Assembly: GCF_011386835.1 (NCBI RefSeq)
Contig: NC_088797.1
Location: forward strand, 61,033,587-61,097,586
Source of the DNA: Chrysemys picta bellii
Lineage: Eukaryota; Chordata; Testudines; Emydidae
Reading direction: 5' to 3'
Length of the DNA stretch: 64,000 nt
Part shown: positions 1 through 12,306 of the stretch, piece after piece
Numbering within the stretch: position 1 is the stretch's first letter
Layout: every line of letters starts with the position of its first letter
Notes under the pieces: model-generated
Seen by the model: the letters and a program-made list of their open reading frames with translations, nothing else
Databases searched by the model: none
What the model was told of the DNA's origin: nothing
Made by a program: the position numbers and the translations under genes

Positions 1-999
1 ATTTTCTGAATTGAGGACGAGGAAACAACATCTTCGGAGAAGATGAAACATCTTCTCCCTTTGGAATCAACAGACAGGAGAAAATCAATGAGGATTTTCA
101 TGATTTTGACTGTTGCAGGGCCCCACCCTGAAATTTCACCACTCCTACCGACTCCAGTGGGGATTGCAGGTGCCCAGCATCGCTCAGGATGTGGCCCATG
201 TTACAGTGCTGCAGGTATACACGGGGCTGGACAAGAACATAGAGACAGAGGGATCTTGCCCCAAAAAGCCAGCAAATACTGTACAATTCATTAAACTGCT
301 CAGGCAAGAGACGGCAGAGATATTATTGCTGAGGCTGGAGCTCTGAAAGGTTGGAAAAAGAAGTTGGTTTTAATGGCAAATTGCAAAGGGGAAAACATTG
401 TTACTCTTGGCATTGACAACGCCTATAGTGGGGCGTTTGTGTGTAGCTGGCAGAGGCTGACAGGAGTTGAGATTGGCTGGGATGCCAGTGAAGTGTCACT
501 TTCTACCTGGCCAGGGTGAAGTAGCTGGACCCCTGAACTGTGTGTTTCCAGACTCTCTAATGCTGGCAGGTTTATTGGTGCATGCTACAGAGGCCTAAAA
601 ACACACTGCCGGGTGGAATCTATGGGAAACAACGCCCCCTTTCTTTATTCACCACCCATGACTGTTTGTCGGAGAGAAGGCAGCAAGAAAGGGCCCTGTG
701 CTTTTGGGCTGCGGTTCCCCTATAAGGAGGGAAGGAGAGATGCTCCATGCACGGGAAATGGCAGCTAAGTCCAAGTGGGAGCAGAGGCACAAAGCCAAGA
801 GCAGGACAAAGACAAAGGGCCTGATCGCAAGAGGTACATAGCGGCCCTGGCTCCTGTCACAGCTGGGATCAGGCCCAAGGATAGGAGAGATGTGGAATTG
901 CCTAAGGGAGCAGGGGAGATGTAGGAAGAGATGAGAGCAAAGTTCACCATGGGACATGTACACACTTAAGTACAGTTTAGAACTTCACTCACAAAAGCC
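1..999. other. No recognisable gene
   Basis: Only short open frames that resemble no family. I see no splice-flanked exon pattern, no tRNA and no clear repeat, although old repeat fragments may be present beyond recognition. Confidence 0.5.
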
Positions 1000-2040
1000 C
1001 TGGAAAAAACATGCTACAGGGGACAACTGGCTATCTGATAGGTCTGAAAATGATGTAAATGTAACAAATTGTCGAGTGGATGTGTTTCCAGTGGGGTTCC
1101 ACAGGGATTGGTTCTCAGCCCTAAGCTATTCCACATTTTTAACAGTGACCTGGAAGAAAAGATAATATGGTCACTGATAAAGTTTGCAGATGACACAAAA
1201 ATTGGGGGAGTGGTAAATAATGAAGAGGACAGGTCACAGATAGAGTGATTGGGATCGCTTGGTAAATTGGGTGCAAGCAAACAATATGGCTAAATGTCAA
1301 TGTAGCCCTCTAGGAACAAAGAGGGTAGGCCATATTTACAGGATGGGGGAACTCTGTCCTGGGAAGCAGGGACTCTGAAAAAGATTTGGGGGTCGTAGTG
1401 GATAATCAGCTGAACATGAGCTTACAGTGTGATGCTGTGGCCAGAAGAGCCAATACAATCCTGGGATGCATAAATAGGGGAATCTCAAGTAAGAATAGAA
1501 AGATTATTTTATTTCTGAATTTGGCACTGGTGCAACTGCTGCTAGGATCCTGTGTTCAGTTCTGGTGCCCACAATTCAGGAAGGATGTTGATAAATTGGA
1601 GAGGGGGTCACAGAATAGCCACGAGAATGATTAAAGGATTAGAAAACCTGCTTAATAGTGACAGAACTCCTTGAGTCTCTCTTGTTAGACTAACAAAGAG
1701 AAGGTTAAGTCTGGAAATACCTACATGGGGAGCAAATATTTAATAACGGGCTCTTCAGTCTAGCAGAGAAAGGTCTAACACCATCCAGTTGCTGTAAATT
1801 GAAGCTAGACCAATTCAGACTGGAAATAAGGTACAGATTTTTAACAGTGAGGGTAATTAACCACTGGAACAATTTACCGAGAGTCACGGTGGATTCTCCA
1901 TCCCTGACATTTATTAAATCAGGATTGGATGTGTTTCTACAGGAGCTTCTCTAGGAATTACTGGGGGGCGGTTCTCTGGGCTGTGTTATACGGGAAGTCA
2001 GACTAAATCATCACAATGGTCTCTTCCTGCCTTGGACTCT
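1000..2040 (+). pseudogene. CR1 LINE, decayed ORF2 3' half and tail
   Basis: A heavily decayed 3' part of a CR1 non-LTR retrotransposon. Around 1095-1250 the plus strand still reads through the RT active-site region (GVPQG-like, then KFADDTKIGG), which is the FADD box of CR1 reverse transcriptase. At 1386-1634 a frame reads GVVVDNQLNMS, then [10 protein letters not shown] and VQFWCPQFRKDVDKLE, the thumb and C-terminal region. Further down (about 1838-1970) come the usual CR1 tail phrases (NHWNNLPR-like) and the end near 2040 resembles CR1 3' ends. Frameshifts and stops separate the blocks and the 5' end is missing, so it is non-functional. This is one of the oldest CR1 copies here judged by its disruption. 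Confidence 0.8.
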
Positions 2041-2084
2041 GAACTCTGCCCTGCTCCCCAGGAATGAGCCAGATGAGGTCGGCT

Positions 2085-2205
2085 GGCCTTCTGGCTGAGG
2101 CACTGGAGCAGGACATAGGAGAGCTGGATTTAATCCCTGCTCTGCCACCCACTCCCTGTGTGACCCTGGGCAAGATCCCATCACAGCTGGATCAGGATCC
2201 AGGGG
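2085..2205 (+). repeat. MIR-like SINE fragment
   Basis: Carries the MIR core order: an 'aggcactgga' lead, 'ggatttaatccctgctctgccac', then 'tgtgaccctgggcaag'. Only part of the element remains. Confidence 0.55.
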
Positions 2206-3159
2206 TCTTCCCTCCGGCTCCAGAGAGGACTGACCTTTCCAAGGCACAAGACATCTCCCCTCCCCCACCCCCAGCTTGGTATTGACAAGGTTGGCTTCTT
2301 GCCCTGGCCATTCCCAGGCATGGGGGATGGTAGCTGCCACCGCTCACTATAGATGTTTCTGCCCAGAGGTTTGAGAGCAGCGAGCGAGGACAGACCCAGT
2401 GGAGCCGGTGGTGACGCTAGCTTTAATGCAACCACACTTTTGACACAAAGCCCAGGGCACTTTAGAATCGTTTAATGCCTTTTAACAACCACATTTATGT
2501 CCTGGAACGAGTGGCAACCTCCTGCCTCAGACGGCAGTAAAAGCCCTTTGCTATAAAAGTGAGTTCTGGAGGGAGCAGGGCTGGGAAGCACACAGGAACC
2601 GGATGGAGCTCCTCAACACTGGCAGGAATCCAGCTTCCCTCCAACACCACTCGTGATGGGGCAGAGGGACACCTAACTAGCCGCGAGTAGGGCAGCAATG
2701 GGCTCTCACATGGTGTTTTGGTGACTCCTCTCCAGGAACTGGGGCGGATGAAGGCAGACCAGGATGGGAAGAGGATGAATGAGCAAATGGAGCTAGTTTG
2801 GGTTTGGGCCCAGCGATGGGTGAGTGATGGGGGGTTCTGATTCTTCCTGTGCCAGGTCTCTAAGCAGGGGCTATTCTGAGCAATTGTCCTGATTACAGAG
2901 ACTGATGAGTTTGTGCACTCGACGCAGAGAGAGGAATCAGGGGTCGGCCCAGGAAGGATCAGAGCACTCGCATGCCCAGGAAGAGGCGTTTGGGGTGCTG
3001 TTTCCTGAGGATTTGCACAGCATTACTGACTCACTGGGTACAAGAGTCCTGCATTGTTGGCTGAGCCAGCCGTGGCAGTCCCAGAAAGCCTGAGGTCACA
3101 GCCAGCCCTGCCACACGCAGGGGACCAGGAATGTAACAGCTAATCTCAGCTGCCAGTTA
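2206..3159. other. No recognisable gene
   Basis: Short unrelated open frames only. Nothing supportable as gene or clear repeat. Confidence 0.45.
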
Positions 3160-3470
3160 AATACTCAGGCTATGGCTACACTGGCGCTTTACAGCACTGC
3201 AACTTTCTCACTCAGGGGTGTAAAAAAACACACCTCCGAGCGCAGCAAGTTATAGCGCTGTAAAGCGCCAGTGTAAACAGTGCCCCAGCACTGGGAGCCG
3301 CGCTCCCAGGGCTGTAAGCTAATCCTCTCCTGGAGGTGGAGTACCTGCAGCGCTGGGAGAGCTCTCTTCCAGCGGTGGTACGCGACCACACTCGCACTTC
3401 AAAGTGCTGCTGCGGGAGCGTTCCCACAGCAGCGCTTTGAAGTTTCAAGGGTAGCCATGGCCTGAGTGTT
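3160..3470. mobile_element. Palindromic miniature inverted-repeat element
   Basis: The left end (about 3163-3190, core GGCTATGGCTACACTGGCGC) is matched by an inverted right end (about 3425-3467, core GCGCTTTGAAG then GGTAGCCATGGCC). A second internal inverted pair lies inside: GCGCTTTACAG near 3185 and CTGTAAAGCGCCAGTG near 3258. This is the shape of the non-autonomous DNA elements common in turtle genomes. No coding capacity. A target duplication is not clear, so the superfamily (hAT suspected) is inference. Confidence 0.55.
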
Positions 3471-3634
3471 TCCTTGCAATGAGCCTGGACAACGTATTCA
3501 ATGCTGCAAGCCCATTGCCTGCCACTAGCTCTTCCCAATGATGCCAGGTTAGTCACAGCGTCTCACAGCCTCCCAGGGCTGGGCTATGGGGCCAGTAAAA
3601 CCACGTCCATTGCTCCCTAGACTCTTGGGAAGGA

Positions 3635-3799
3635 ACCAGGAGCCACGTGGAACCAGGGCAGGCAGGGAGCCTGCCTTAGCCCCGCTGTGCCAACAACCGG
3701 ACTTTCAACGGCCAGGTCAGCAATGCTGACCGGAGCCACCAGGGCCCCTTTTTGACTGGGCGTTCCGGTCGAAAACCGGATGCCTGGCAACCCTACCTC
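3635..3799. repeat. Fragment of the element family also seen at 11006-11768
   Basis: The block GCCTTAGCCCCG ... GGTCAGCA(A/T)TGCTGA ... GGAGCCACCAGG ... GCGTTCCGGT recurs in the same order at about 11635-11735. It ends in CTGGCAACCCTA, the inverted form of a TAGGGTTGCCAG-type tip, so it is probably one end of a TAGGG-tipped DNA transposon. Confidence 0.5.
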
Positions 3800-6139
3800 C
3801 ATGTCTGGGAATGCTCACTGTAACCTCCCTGAACCTTGGCTCCCATTTTGGTGAAGCAGGCTGGGATAAACTATCCTACAGCGGAGGGGTGCAGATTGTT
3901 CCCAGGACCCTCTTCTGGGCATTCACACTCACACACTGATAAAGCAAGAACCTGGATCAAAACACTTACTACAATTCAGATCAGAATTTGACTGGAGTAA
4001 TTCCTCCCTCTCTCTGTGGCTTGTGCTCACTGCAACAGTCAACGTGAGTGACTACACTGCAGTCACTCCACTCCAGCTAGCCTAGCTCCCGGGAGAGCAG
4101 CCACTCTCCCCCATGCCACCCCACCCCACCCCCAGACTGTAATTCCAACTGATGCATCCCCACTGCATCACTAGCTCCAGTGTCAGCAGCACTCAGATTT
4201 CATCCTACCCCCTTGATGGGCCAGACAACCCGAGTTTAAACCAATACTTAACTCAAGCTAGAAATGTGTGTGTGAGAATGAGAGTCAAGCTACAGATAAA
4301 AGTCAAGTGATAGCTCCAGATAACAATGCAGATGGAAAGCCTTAACACACACACATGCTCTCCCCCTCTCTGAACAGGACACCTTAAAAGCTTCCTGAAT
4401 TCCAAGAAATATATATTGAACAAAATTGGATCCCCACAAAATTTAAAGTCATCCCTAAAAAGTCAGCCAATGGCAGTAAGTTTGCTTGGTCCAGACTGGT
4501 TAATTCTCATTCCTTGACTCCACTAGTTCTGACTGCACGGTCACCTATTCCACATCAGCCTGATAGGAAAGACAGCTTGAGGACATGACAATTTTCATGT
4601 TCAAAATCCTTTGTCCAACTTTAAATCACCTTTTAAAATCCACGATTCTGCCTCTGAGTTTCACCCTAGAGCCAATGTCCATTCAAGTGATGGATCCTGC
4701 GGGATCACATGGGGATGAGTGTGGTATAAATGCTTAGTTAGGTACCTAAGACAAATCTTTGGGAACTAATGGTTGATTCCCTACTATGAGAAATCACTGC
4801 TGTTCTCCTTATTGAAGAACTCGCATCCAGACTGATGGCTAGATAACCACTGTCACAATACAGAGACAAGCAGCGGAATGAGTCAAATCCATTTTTAATG
4901 TGATTTCTCATGGTGAAGACTACAGCCTTGTTAATTTTTACAATGCTAGAAGCAAGTGGTTCTCAAACAGCTATACATCTACCTGAATGCAGAACAATTA
5001 CATTGCTGGGGAAGACACAGACAGCCATTCTGAATGCAAACATCAACACAGCCACCCAAAAATCTGTGTACAACCATGAACTCATGTCTCCCAAATATAG
5101 GGAAGGTGCTTGGAGGAAATGTGATTTTTTCATTTTGTGGTGTTGTAGGTTATCATCTCAATCCAGAGAAACAAGCAACTCCTTTTTGTTAACACAAATG
5201 AAAATGCTAGAGAGTGTTATCCCTGTCCAGATGCATAGCTAACTTACATGAAAAAGACAAAAACAGAACACACACCATATGGGTTTTTTGTTCTGAAATA
5301 GAAAATCAGTCCATGTAGCAGAAAATGCATGCAGTGTTTACAGGGTTAAACATTCTTCTGATTAGTCGGCTTTACTGAATGTAGAAAGCATAACAACAAC
5401 ACATACGATATCTCAGATCAAAAATGCACAGAGCAGAATAAAGCCCCCTTTGCTAACCAAACTGCTGCATGCATAGCTCCATTCCCTCTGCATGTTAATA
5501 CAGGATAAATCCTTTCCTGTGATTTAAAGTAAAACACACAACACTGAACACACCAAAAATATCATGACTTACCCTTTCGGAGACACTTGCTTTTCTTAAG
5601 ATATTTGGCAGTGAAAAATGGCATAGCTGCAATAGCAAGGTTTCAGCCAAAGCTGACCTTTTATTACCAAGTGCTAAGACCAAAATGACTGGACCAAAGA
5701 GAGAAAGCCAATTATTATACCAGATCTTTAAAATGCTCAATGATGAGCAAAGGGAATTCAGAGTGGGGTAAAGTATGTCAAGTTGCACGGTGGGGATTGC
5801 AGATATCTTTCTGCTCATTAGCACTGCTGTTCGAGTTATTTAAAGTGCGCTCAGGGGAAATGAGGACAATTTCCATGACAATATGTACAGTATCATATAA
5901 GGAGGAAGCATTTTTTCAGGCAGAACTTCTGCATTACTCAGCTGCCACAGCAACCAGCAGTATGTTGAGAAGGAAAGAAAGAAGGGGGGAAAAATCCATC
6001 AAGTCTGGGAAGGGTAAAAACTGAGCCAATTAACCAGGTCTTGTCCCCAGTGGAAAATGCTACCACACACCTTCATACTAGCATACCGGGATATCCTCCT
6101 GTTTGTTCTTAGCAACCTCTCCAAAAAGGAAACATTGTC
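3800..6139. other. No recognisable gene
   Basis: AT-richer unique-looking DNA. Open frames up to about 110 codons (for example 4910-5242 and 5495-5824) look random in composition and match no family known to me. Confidence 0.5.
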
Positions 6140-6365
6140 AAGTGCTGAGAGTCAGCCAATTGATTCCTGGCTCTGCTACAGATTTGCTCTGTGATCTGGG
6201 ACAAGTCAATTCACCTCTTTCTGCCTCAGTTTCTCACTCCTTTAAAATCGCAGTAATAATACCACCCTGACTCATTTAAATGCTGTACTGCTTAGTTCAT
6301 AAAGGGCTTTGAGAATCTTGGGTGGAACACAATATAAAGGTACAAATTATGATAAATAATAAATC
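6140..6365 (+). repeat. MIR-like SINE
   Basis: Sequence in MIR order: 'cctggctctgctacagatt', 'gatctgggacaagtcaattcacc', 'tgcctcagtttctcac', then a tail with 'aaagggctttgagaat' and 'acaatataaaggtac', the L2-like MIR tail. No coding function. Confidence 0.65.
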
Positions 6366-7024
6366 CGTGGTGTTTGCGCTCCATCAGCATGTCTGGTTTT
6401 TATTGCCAACATTTACCCTTCAGAATAAAATGCCACGTAGTGTATCTTTTTCCTTACTCACCTACATCCTCTAACTTTGTCTAGGACTCATCTATGTGAT
6501 CAGTTAGTACGCGACATGCCGGGGTGTGAATGGACCACACACTAGCCTGCCATGCGTTCACTGGCCATGTGGTCTCTGCTACCATGCACTAGAGTTCCCT
6601 AGAGCTTTGACGTACTCCTGTTTCAAAGCACACTATGTCAAAGCATACAATATGACTTTTTAGCGTGTTGTAGCAGCATCCACTGGGCCAGTGCGTTAGT
6701 GGCAGGTTAGCGCATGATACATTCGCACCCTGTTTTGCTGAGCATGAAATGGCCAGGTAGACAAGCCCTAAGAGATTATCATCAGTACCCTCACCATCTC
6801 CTCTACTTCCCTAGAGAACTTCATGGAGCCCAGAGCTGGTTTGGCACCCTGGAACCTAAAGTCTTCTATTTCCACACAAGAGAGACAGCACACACTGTGG
6901 CAAGGAAAATACTCCACCCATGTGCTTCTCATTCACTGGACTTACTGCCTCTCTTTGGAGTTCAGCTGCCTCCTTACGTCACAGGACGCAGTTCAGATGC
7001 AAGGAGCAGCAGCGTGGCCCCGTG

Positions 7025-7205
7025 AACAGAACACAGGATTGGGTTGGGAGATTTGGATTCTGTTCCTGGCAGAGTCACTGTGTGCCTAGGGCAAGCCTCT
7101 TAGCTTCTCCATGCCTCAGTTTCCCCACCTGTAAGAGTGAGGAGAGACTGATACCCCACTTTTATAATGAGCTTTGGGCTCTTTGATGAAAAGGGCTAGA
7201 TAAAT
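7025..7205 (+). repeat. MIR-like SINE
   Basis: Shows 'gattctgttcctggcagagtc', 'gtgtgcctagggcaagcc' and 'tgcctcagtttccccacctgt', followed by the tail 'gggctctttgatgaaaaggg'. Same family as the 6140 copy. Confidence 0.6.
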
Positions 7206-8689
7206 AATACCAAGAATTAGCATTTCCAGGGACTGTTCAATCCTTGGCCTCTTGGATAATGCTATTGCTTGTACTAATTCTGTCACCATTACCTCATTGC
7301 TACCCTGGTGAATACTGAAACCAGTCACCTGGAGATGAAAGGATCTGTGTAACCCACTACCAACCTTCACAATCATCACTGGCCAAATTCAGCTTGGGTT
7401 TAATGCCCTGGATGAGAAGTCACTCCCTAGCCTGGAAAGGCAGGAGTTCTGACTGAAGCCTTCCCAAATGAGTGACAAAGCCCACATACTGACCCATCTC
7501 AGGGTAGGCAGCCAGTGTCAAGGTTTTTAAAATCAACCTGCTCTTAGTACATCCATATTTTATAGTGAGAGCGTCATAAATTCAAGGTCCAAGGTCCTAA
7601 GAAAACCCAGACGATTAGAGGTGCTCTGCCCTTTGTTGGAAGATCTTCCCGCTGTTTAGCAGCTTCCGCATCTAGGAGGAGCCCAGGTAGTTCAATGCAG
7701 TGCTGAACAGGAATCTGTTGGATTCACTATACTGGAACAGAGCATCAACCTTGCTAGCTGCTGCTCCTGGGAGTTGCTGATACCTCAGGCTTCCCAAGCT
7801 GAAAAATCCAATTTTTTAATCAGTAACCACCTCTAACTGCGCCTGTTGCACTCAAGGTCAGACCGTGTGCAATGGTGGCCATCTATCCTCAGGCCAGGAA
7901 GGACCAGGCCCAGAATCTGGCCAGGCTCTTTCCCCAGGGCTCCAGCTTTATCTCTTCCACATAAAAGCTAGCACAGCACATCGATCATCCCTTTCCCCTA
8001 ACCAGGATCTTTTGCAGGGGCCTATCTATTCCCTGCAGGTTTCCACTCTACAGGCCGCTTGCCTGAGAGTCATACCCTGCTTCAGGGTCTGCCACAGGAG
8101 CCAGCCTGCTTCCTTTCTCCCCTCCCAGGAGCTTCCTACTAGAGCCTCCTTGCTGCTGACAGCTCTCTCCTTAGCTGAGCCCCTTGCTGGCTTTTTTAAT
8201 CACCTAATCTCTAGCTGATCAGTCTCAGCCTGGAGGCAGCTGATCCATCACCAGCGAAGCTGGATCCAACTCCCCTTAATGGGTAAGCCATTCTATGACA
8301 GGTGATGATGGGGATATTGGGATGGGGAGGCGTGAAGAGTTGTCCATTATTCCATGAGTCTCTGTCTGTCCCCATTTCAAACCGGGAGCTATGCCCTGGT
8401 CCGTTACGTTCCCTCACGTACAAAGAGCAAAGCGGTGCTTTCAGACACAATGATCTCTATTTTAAATTATGAGAACAACAAAACAGGAAAGAACAAAAGT
8501 AGTCTCCTCGCGCAAGAGAGCACAGAGTGTGGTTTCCTCTGGCACTCTGCACTGGGCTTTGAGAACAGGAAGCCTGCTGAACTGTGCACACAGAATGCCT
8601 AGAAAATGTAAAGATACAGCACACATCAAAGAGCACCAGTTTCATAAAGCCCAATACACACAATCTATGTATGGTACTTATTACTGTAG
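7206..8689. other. No recognisable gene
   Basis: Only unrelated short open frames. Nothing supportable. Confidence 0.45.
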
Positions 8690-9160
8690 TACTTGAGCCC
8701 CTCAATCTTTTCACATGTATTTATCCTCACAACACCTCTCTATGGGCTACTACTATCCCCATTTTACAGAATGGGAATTGCAGCAAACAGAGATTAAGGC
8801 TATGTTTCCACTAGAAACACTGCAGTGTAGACACTTGCTATTCAGCATAGAACCCCTCCCTTTGCTGTAGTTAATCCACTTCCAAGAGGTGGTAGCTAGA
8901 TTGATGGAAGAATTCCTCTGTATACCTAGCACTGTCTAAACCCAGGGGCTAGGTTGGCTTAACTACATTACTCATGGGTGTGGATTTTTCACACTCCTGA
9001 ACAACAACATAGTTGGATCATTCTAACTTTTTGGAGTAGACCTGGCCTAAGTGACTTATCCAAGGTCACCCAGGGAGTCTCTATAGAGCATGGAACTGAA
9101 CTGAGGTCTCCTGAGTCCCAGGTTAGTGTCCTAACCACTACACCTCACCATCCTTCCTCC
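8690..9160 (-). repeat. MIR-like SINE, minus strand, interrupted
   Basis: The plus strand reads 'ccccattttacagaatggg ... cagagattaag' (to 8806), then resumes at about 9047 with 'taagtgacttatccaaggtcac' and 'aggtctcctgagtcccaggtt', which together form one antisense MIR. The roughly 235 bp between (about 8807-9040, from GGCTATGTTTCCACT to GAGTAGACCTGGCC) look like a miniature inverted-repeat DNA element inserted into the SINE. Its ends are only loosely complementary, so that part is inference. Confidence 0.5.
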
Positions 9161-10449
9161 AGTCAGGTGCTGCCTTTTCTCTCACTCCTCCCCACCCACA
9201 GCCCTGCCAGGCCATGATTAGTAGCTCTCCTTTTACTTCCCCCCCTGCCCTCCTCCTTTTTTAGGTTTAATGGAGGGAGATTTCTTTCCTCTAAAATGAG
9301 AATTAAATCCAAACCTTCCCTTTGGCAGACACAATCCAGTGCAGATGCCTCTTCCCACAGATGGCTGGAAACATTTTTGGGATTTGCAACACCTCCCCAC
9401 CACGACCAATGTGTTTACCTTAGAATCAGGCTATTTTAAAGAACTAATTAGACCATTTCTCTGCAAACTTCACTCCCAATCCCCACGCCTCCTCCTCCTC
9501 CTCCCTGCTGTCACAGCACAGCACTTGGGGAGATTCAGAGAACAAAAGTACAACTATAACTTCCCCTTTATCCTTTGGCTTCTTCGTCACCCCATCACTG
9601 CCTACTATCCTCCCACACAGCAATGCAGCAGGTGGGACTTTTGCTGGAGAAAGCCATCTACAGTTTACTCCCTGCAAAAAAGTTCAGCTGAAACCACAGC
9701 AACCAGAAGGGAATTTCTCACCCTGCACTTTAGTCAGGGCCAAATTTAGACCTATTTCAGGTTCTAAGGACCTGTCTTTCCAAGGATCTATTACCACACG
9801 CCCCCTACACTTGCCAGCCAGAGGGCCTACCTCATGTTCCTACCTGCAGCTGCATCTGACGCTGGATCTAGCGGGCAGAAGCTGAATTCCTGGAGTTACC
9901 TCCACACCCCCCATTACTGTTGCACCGCTTGCTTCCCAGAATGGGGCACCACCCTGAGATTTCCAGAGAGAACCTGGTTTGTCTCCATCAAACAAGAACA
10001 GTCAGCCATCACATACATTTAAATCAGGACAATAATATACACACACTGTCTGTATATACCACTGTAAGGGCCATGGGCCTGTGCCCTGGGGAGTGGGAGT
10101 TATACCTTGTGTCTATTTCGTTTGCGCTGGCGCAGCTGTGTACTTCCAACAGTCTGACATGCCAGCAATCATGTCAGAAACACTATTCTGTTGAAATCTA
10201 CAGGCTTCAGGGAAAGATCTGAACTCTGAAGTTTACCCCCCTTGTATGGGCTCCCCTTGCTGATCACCGATTCACTTAACAGGTGCCACAGGTGTTTTTA
10301 GAAAGGGCTCCATGTAACAGAAGTCCCTTGGGATCTGAATATCTCTGTGCTATGTAACGGGATCACATGGTACCATCACTTCAGAGATTTCAAAGCACCA
10401 TTGGTGACGAATCCAGCCCCGCTAGCTCTGCGGAGGGGGTTAAGCACAA
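9161..10449. other. No recognisable gene
   Basis: One 136-codon open frame (9339-9749) has no recognisable domain, and its composition looks accidental. Nothing else found. Confidence 0.4.
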
Positions 10450-10620
10450 TTGCCCCCCATTTCACAGATGGAGAGCCTGCTGCACACAGAGCTGACATTA
10501 TTTGCCTAAGGTTATGTGGTGAGTTACTAGTGAGCAAGGAACATAACTGGGGGAGGTGGTCTCGATTCCAAGACTCCATGCTGTAACCGCTACACAAGAC
10601 TACTTCACTGCCTGAGAGGA
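10450..10620 (-). repeat. MIR-like SINE, minus strand
   Basis: Antisense MIR phrases 'ccccatttcacagatggaga', 'ttgcctaaggttatgtggtg' and 'gtctcgattccaagactcca' in the expected order. Confidence 0.5.
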
Positions 10621-11005
10621 AGAGAGAAGTGGCTGATTGAGATAGTGGTACAGACATGAGAATTATCCCCATCCATTATAGCCACTTGGTTGCACCCACA
10701 CATGGGAATTTTTCACTGAAACCCAGCAGTGTGGGACTTTCTGTTGTCATCTCCCGCTGTGCAAAGTGAGTGTGAAAGTCTAGGCACCAGGCACTGGAGA
10801 ATCAGGCCTGGGATTTTTACATCTGAGCAGCTCCATAGCTAGGCAATGTGTCCATATGCTTCTCCTCGCTGACTCATCTTCCAACCATTACCACAGCAGG
10901 ATGCAAATCAACTGAAGAGGAAGGGAGAAGAGTGAAGATGTGTGTGTGTATGTTGGGGGGGGCAGGGGACAAGTGCCTCTGTTCCCCAGCAACAAGGGCT
11001 TATAG

Positions 11006-11768
11006 TAGGGTTCCCCACTTTCTAAATAGCATAAAACCGAACACTGTATCCCTGCCCCTTCCCCGAGCCCCCCCCCACTACATTGCCCCTCCCTCCGTGG
11101 CTCGCTGTCCCCCACCCTCACTCACTTTCACTGGGCTGGGGTAGGGGGTTGCGGTGTGTGAGGGGATGAGGGCTCTGGCTGGGGTCCGGGCTCTGCGGTG
11201 GGGCTGCGGGGGTTTAGGGTGCAGGAGGGGGTTCCAGGCTGGGGGGTGGGGCTGAGGGATTTGGAATGTGGGAGGGGGCTTCAGGTTGAGACAGGGGATT
11301 GTGGTGTGTGTGGGGATATGGGCTCTGGGCTGGGGGTGTGGGCTCTGTGGTGGGGCCAGGGGTGAGAGGTTTGGGTTGCAGGAGAGGGCTCCAGACTGGG
11401 GGTGGGGCCAAGGGATTCAGAGTGTGGGAAGGGGCTGTGGGTTGGGGTGAGGGCTTTGGGTGCTGGCTCTGAGGTGGGGCTGGGGATGAGGGGTTTGGGG
11501 TTCCTGGCCAATGGGAGTGCGGAGATGGTGCTCAGGGCAGGAGCAGCACACAAAGCCCCGTGGGCCCCCCCGCCCTGGAGCTGGACCTGCTGGCCGCTTC
11601 CGGGGTGCAGCGCAGTGCCAGACAGGTAGGGACTAGCCTGCCTTAGCCCCGTAGCACCGCTGACAGGACGTTTAATGGTCTGGTCAGCATTGCTGAGCGG
11701 AGCCACCAGGGTCCCTTTTTGACCAGCGTTCCGGTTGACTGCAGACTCCCTCTGCAGTCACCCTAGCA
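11006..11768 (+). mobile_element. TAGGG-tipped hAT-like non-autonomous element with G-rich interior
   Basis: Starts with TAGGGTTCCCCACTTTCTAA and runs through C-rich, then strongly G-rich DNA (11140-11520, degenerate units of about 20-30 bp such as GGGCTCTGGGCTGGGG) to the block shared with 3635-3799. The octamer GCTTATAG abuts the left end (10998-11005) and recurs at 11769-11776, a candidate 8-bp target duplication; the right element end then carries a few extra bases after ACCCTA. An 8-bp duplication with a TAGGG tip fits hAT elements by family knowledge. No transposase is encoded. Confidence 0.6.
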
Positions 11769-11793
11769 GCTTATAGGGTGACTGCAGAGGGAG
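11746..11793. repeat. Perfect 20-bp inverted repeat with 8-nt loop
   Basis: Arms at 11746-11765 and 11774-11793 (CTCCCTCTGCAGTCACCCTA and its exact complement) with loop GCAGCTTA. The hairpin sits at the right boundary of the hAT-like element, with the inner arm ends reading ACCCTA and TAGGGT. Confidence 0.85.
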
Positions 11794-12062
11794 GGACAGA
11801 GCCTTTGAAGCAGGATGCCTGGTAAAGGAGTGGCCTGCTTGGCAGGGTACATGCTGTGTGAAAGGGGCTGAGCTAAATGAGCTCTGAGACAGCCATGCAG
11901 CAAGGCTCCCCCTGGCCTGTCATTCAGCAGCCCCCCCCCCCCCCGAGGCATATGTTATTGAATGGAATAAATGTATGCACTGGGGGGGGGGAAACGAGGG
12001 AGGGGAATCATTTGCAAAGATTTCTCATTGTCTGAAACTGCCAAATAATTAGCAATCTGCAG

Positions 12063-12180
12063 GGTTGTTGCAGCCGCATTGGTCCCAGGATATTAGAGAC
12101 CCAAAGAAGAGCTCTGCGTAGCTCAAAAGCTTGTCTCTTTCACCAACAGAAGTTGGTCCAATAAAAGATATTACCTCACC
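12063..12180 (+). repeat. PLE-like 3' tail fragment with decayed hammerhead-like core
   Basis: Contains the order AAAGAAGAGCTC, short loop, AGCTCAAAAGCTTGTCTC, then 'ccaacagaagttggtccaat' and 'aaaagatattacctcaccc'. The same family occurs inverted at 32390-32535. The layout (a CTGAAGA-type box, a short stem, GAAA-AGCTT, then an AATAAA-like stretch) parallels the PLE tails at 22107 and 26622, so I read it as the tail of a different PLE family. Confidence 0.45.
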
Positions 12181-12306
12181 CATTCCAATAATTTGCAAGT
12201 GTCTTCTAATTGTACTTAGAGGTGTTTTTATAACCTGTGCAATAATCTTTGTGTTGTACACATTACATTTCAAAATCAGGATGGCTTTACTCTGTAGTTA
12301 TGTATA

